Origin: Streptomyces antimycoticus
GTDB taxonomy: Bacteria; Actinomycetota; Actinomycetes; Streptomycetales; Streptomycetaceae
Direction of reading: 5' to 3'
Assembly: GCF_005405925.1 (NCBI RefSeq)
Contig: NZ_BJHV01000001.1
Coordinates: 6,200,001-6,264,000 of the forward strand
Length of the DNA: 64,000 nt
The notes beneath the pieces were generated by a model that did no database searches, was not told the origin of the DNA, and saw nothing but the letters and a program-made list of their open reading frames with translations. Of this stretch, positions 62,443 to 64,000 are shown in pieces. The position numbers and the translations under genes are program-made. Within the stretch, counting starts at the first letter, position 1, and each line of letters opens with the position of its first letter.

Positions 62443-62508
62443 TCCGTCCTTCGGTCGTCCTTCGTCCGTCCTTTGTTCGTCGGTCCTCGGCGTGCTGGCG
62501 CGGTGACG

Positions 62509-63021
62509 TCAGCGCAGCCAGGGGAGGTCGGCGCCCTCCGGCTGCAGACCGTCCGCGATGATCTGGCAGATGGTGCCGAACTGCTCGACCTGCTCGGGGG
62601 TGAGCCGGTCGAAGACGGCCGTCCGCACGGCGGACACGTGGCCCGGGGCGGTCTCCTCCAGCACCTTGAGTCCCTTGTCGGTGAGGACCGCGTTCTGCCC
62701 GCGCTTGTCGTCGGGGCAGTCCTCGCGTCGCACCCAGCCGTCCTTCTCCATGCGCGCGACGGCATGGGACAGCCGGGATCGGGTGATCTTGGCGGCCTCG
62801 GCCAGTTCGGTCATCCGCATCCGGTGGCGTGGCGCCCAGGAGAGCTTCACCAGCAACCCGTAGTAGACGTGGGGCATGCCGGCGTCCCGCTGCAGCTGGC
62901 GGTCGAGGTGATCCTCCAGAAGCATGTGTGCGTGGCGGTACGCCAGCCAGCTGCGCTGCTCGTCATCGGTCAGCCAACGCGGCTCGTCGGCGTCTGAGGG
63001 GGTCTTCATGGCGTTGTCCAC
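62509..63021 (-). CDS. MarR-family regulator
   Basis: 170 residues. Winged helix with MTELAEAAKITRSRLSHAVA, RMEKDGWVRREDCPDDKRGQ and the typical C-terminal dimer helix. It is divergent from the extradiol dioxygenase gene with palindromic sites between them. Probably released by phenolic ligands. Confidence 0.88.
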   Translation of the reverse strand: MDNAMKTPSDADEPRWLTDDEQRSWLAYRHAHMLLEDHLDRQLQRDAGMPHVYYGLLVKLSWAPRHRMRMTELAEAAKITRSRLSHAVARMEKDGWVRREDCPDDKRGQNAVLTDKGLKVLEETAPGHVSAVRTAVFDRLTPEQVEQFGTICQIIADGLQPEGADLPWLR

Positions 63022-63040
63022 GCGTCCATTCTAGAGAACA

Positions 63041-63099
63041 CTTTTTGAACTTTAAACAAGTGTGCGCTACAGTGATGAGTGCTTGCTTGAGACTTCAAG
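63041..63099. promoter_or_regulatory. MarR operator region
   Basis: An imperfect palindrome CTTTTTGAACTTTAAACAAG (63041-63060) and CTTGA-GACT-TCAAG (63086-63099), both with TTGA/TCAA half-sites, in the gap between the MarR gene and the dioxygenase gene. Confidence 0.55.
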
Positions 63100-63129
63100 T
63101 ACCTTGTCGGGCTCTGCCGAGGAGACTTC

Positions 63130-63912
63130 ATGTCCGCGCTCGACGGGCGTATGCCCGCCCTCTACCTCAGTCATGGTGCTCCGCCACTCGCCGACGATCC
63201 GATCTGGCCCGGGCAGCTCGCCGCCTGGGCCGCGGGCCTGCCCCGGCCCCAGGCCATTCTCATGATCTCCGCCCACTGGGAGGAGGCGCCCCTGGCGATC
63301 GGGGCCACCCAACGGGTCCCGCTGGTCTATGACTTCTGGGGATTCCCCCAGCACTACTACCAGGTGCGGTACGCCGCGCCGGGCGCCCCCGAGCTCGCCG
63401 AGCGGATCCGTAAGACGCTGCGCACGGCGGGCACACCGGTCCAGGACATCCCCGAGCGAGGGCTGGACCACGGGGCGTATGTGCCCCTGGTCGAGATGTA
63501 TCCGGAGGCCGACATCCCGGTCCTGCAGGTCTCGATGCCGACCCTCGACCCGCGGAAGCTGATGGAGATCGGGCGGAAGCTGGCGCCGCTGCGGGACGAG
63601 GGCGTCCTGATCGTCGGCAGCGGCTTCTTCACCCACAACCTGGCCGCGATGCGGCAGACGGGCCCGACGCCGCCCAGTTGGTCGACCGAGTTCGACGACT
63701 GGGGGCAACGGGCCCTGGACGCGCAGGACATCGACGCGCTGCTGGACTTCGAGCACACGGCCCCGGCGGGACGGCTCGCCCACCCGCGCACCGAACACTT
63801 CGCGCCGTTGTTCGTCACGCTGGGCGCGGCGGAGGCGGAGTTGCGCAGCCAGCGGAGCGTGATCGACGGCTTCTGGATGGGGTTGGCGAAGCGGTCGCTG
63901 CAGTTCGGGTGA
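63130..63912 (+). CDS. DODA-type class III extradiol dioxygenase
   Basis: 260 residues. YLSHGAPPL and ISAHWEEAP hold metal-binding His residues; LDHGAYVPL is the third conserved His site; GSGFFTHNL is the family C-terminal motif. It belongs to the YgiD/4,5-DOPA dioxygenase family that opens catechol rings with non-heme metal. Regulated by the divergent MarR. Confidence 0.88.
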   Translation: MSALDGRMPALYLSHGAPPLADDPIWPGQLAAWAAGLPRPQAILMISAHWEEAPLAIGATQRVPLVYDFWGFPQHYYQVRYAAPGAPELAERIRKTLRTAGTPVQDIPERGLDHGAYVPLVEMYPEADIPVLQVSMPTLDPRKLMEIGRKLAPLRDEGVLIVGSGFFTHNLAAMRQTGPTPPSWSTEFDDWGQRALDAQDIDALLDFEHTAPAGRLAHPRTEHFAPLFVTLGAAEAELRSQRSVIDGFWMGLAKRSLQFG

Positions 63913-64000
63913 GTGGGGCGCTCGGTGAGGGGGTGGGTCTGGGGGGATCGGCCCTTCGGGTGCGGACCGGCTCGTGCCCGCCCTCAGAGCGCCGGGTCGA
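63913..64000. other. End of window
   Basis: 88 bases after the dioxygenase gene; no feature recognised. Confidence 0.4.

Noticed and set aside
1..64000. Secondary-metabolite gene cluster with PKS or NRPS
   Set aside because: No ketosynthase, adenylation or carrier domains were seen; the only biosynthetic cluster is the NRPS-independent des operon.

Overview
The window is a chromosomal segment of a Streptomyces-type actinomycete. Supporting signs are uniformly very high GC with strong third-position G/C bias, frequent GTG starts, a desferrioxamine operon in the gene order known from Streptomyces coelicolor, twin-arginine lipoproteins, a SigE-like promoter, and many TetR/MarR/WYL regulators next to single catabolic genes. 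There is no rRNA, CRISPR array, transposase or integrase. One intact tRNA gene, tRNA-Arg(CCT), is present.

Layout. (1) 0.26-5.1 kb: a type II membrane D-Ala-D-Ala carboxypeptidase with a very long acidic cytoplasmic N-terminus, followed by a polytopic membrane protein that may be a GT-C-like glycosyltransferase. (2) 5.1-13.1 kb, minus strand: a tightly overlapping five-gene operon encoding a trypsin-like protease, a PknG-type kinase with TPR tail, a VWA plus zinc-ribbon protein, a four-helix membrane protein and an extracytoplasmic solute-binding protein. Three of these match the mycobacterial glnX-glnH-pknG amino-acid-sensing module, here extended with a protease and a VWA protein; I consider it the most interesting system in the window. 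(3) 13.5-15.9 kb: two proteins built only of IPT/TIG repeats. (4) 15.9-21.2 kb: a TetM/OtrA-like ribosomal protection protein, a secreted GH30-type galactanase, and a TetR/NmrA-like divergent pair. (5) 21.2-24.6 kb: an NHEJ island (Ku, LigD-type polymerase, ATP-dependent ligase) next to a 300-bp inverted and tandem repeat. (6) 24.6-30.9 kb: a PLP deaminase, ArsR-SRPBCC pair, methyltransferase, and a three-gene carnitine degradation operon headed by an unusual XRE-TetR fusion regulator. (7) 31-38 kb: a receptor Ser/Thr kinase with a LecA-like external domain, a glycosidase-like lipoprotein, a deleted remnant of a subtype B tannase, an epoxide-hydrolase-like enzyme, a GYD protein and an FG-GAP propeller. 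(8) 38.3-46.9 kb: accessory enzymes with their own regulators, then a 1.2-kb segment (MerR and EthD genes) bounded by tRNA-Arg(CCT) and a copy of its 3' half, so probably a former integration event. (9) 47.1-54.8 kb: the complete desEFABCD ferrioxamine operon with one clear iron box. (10) 54.9-64 kb: a Rieske oxygenase/reductase pair with a 60-residue companion, small membrane proteins, TetR regulators with dense operators, an M6 metalloprotease, a 14-TM drug exporter, and a MarR/extradiol dioxygenase pair.

Quality caution: seven otherwise normal genes (dac, pknG twice, the second TIG gene, ku, the SRPBCC gene and an epimerase gene) are each broken by an apparent single-base loss, nearly all in G or C runs. 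This pattern points to sequencing or assembly error rather than real pseudogenes. The tannase remnant is different: it lacks most of its coding sequence. All functions are inferred from motifs and family knowledge by reading alone; no database search was run.
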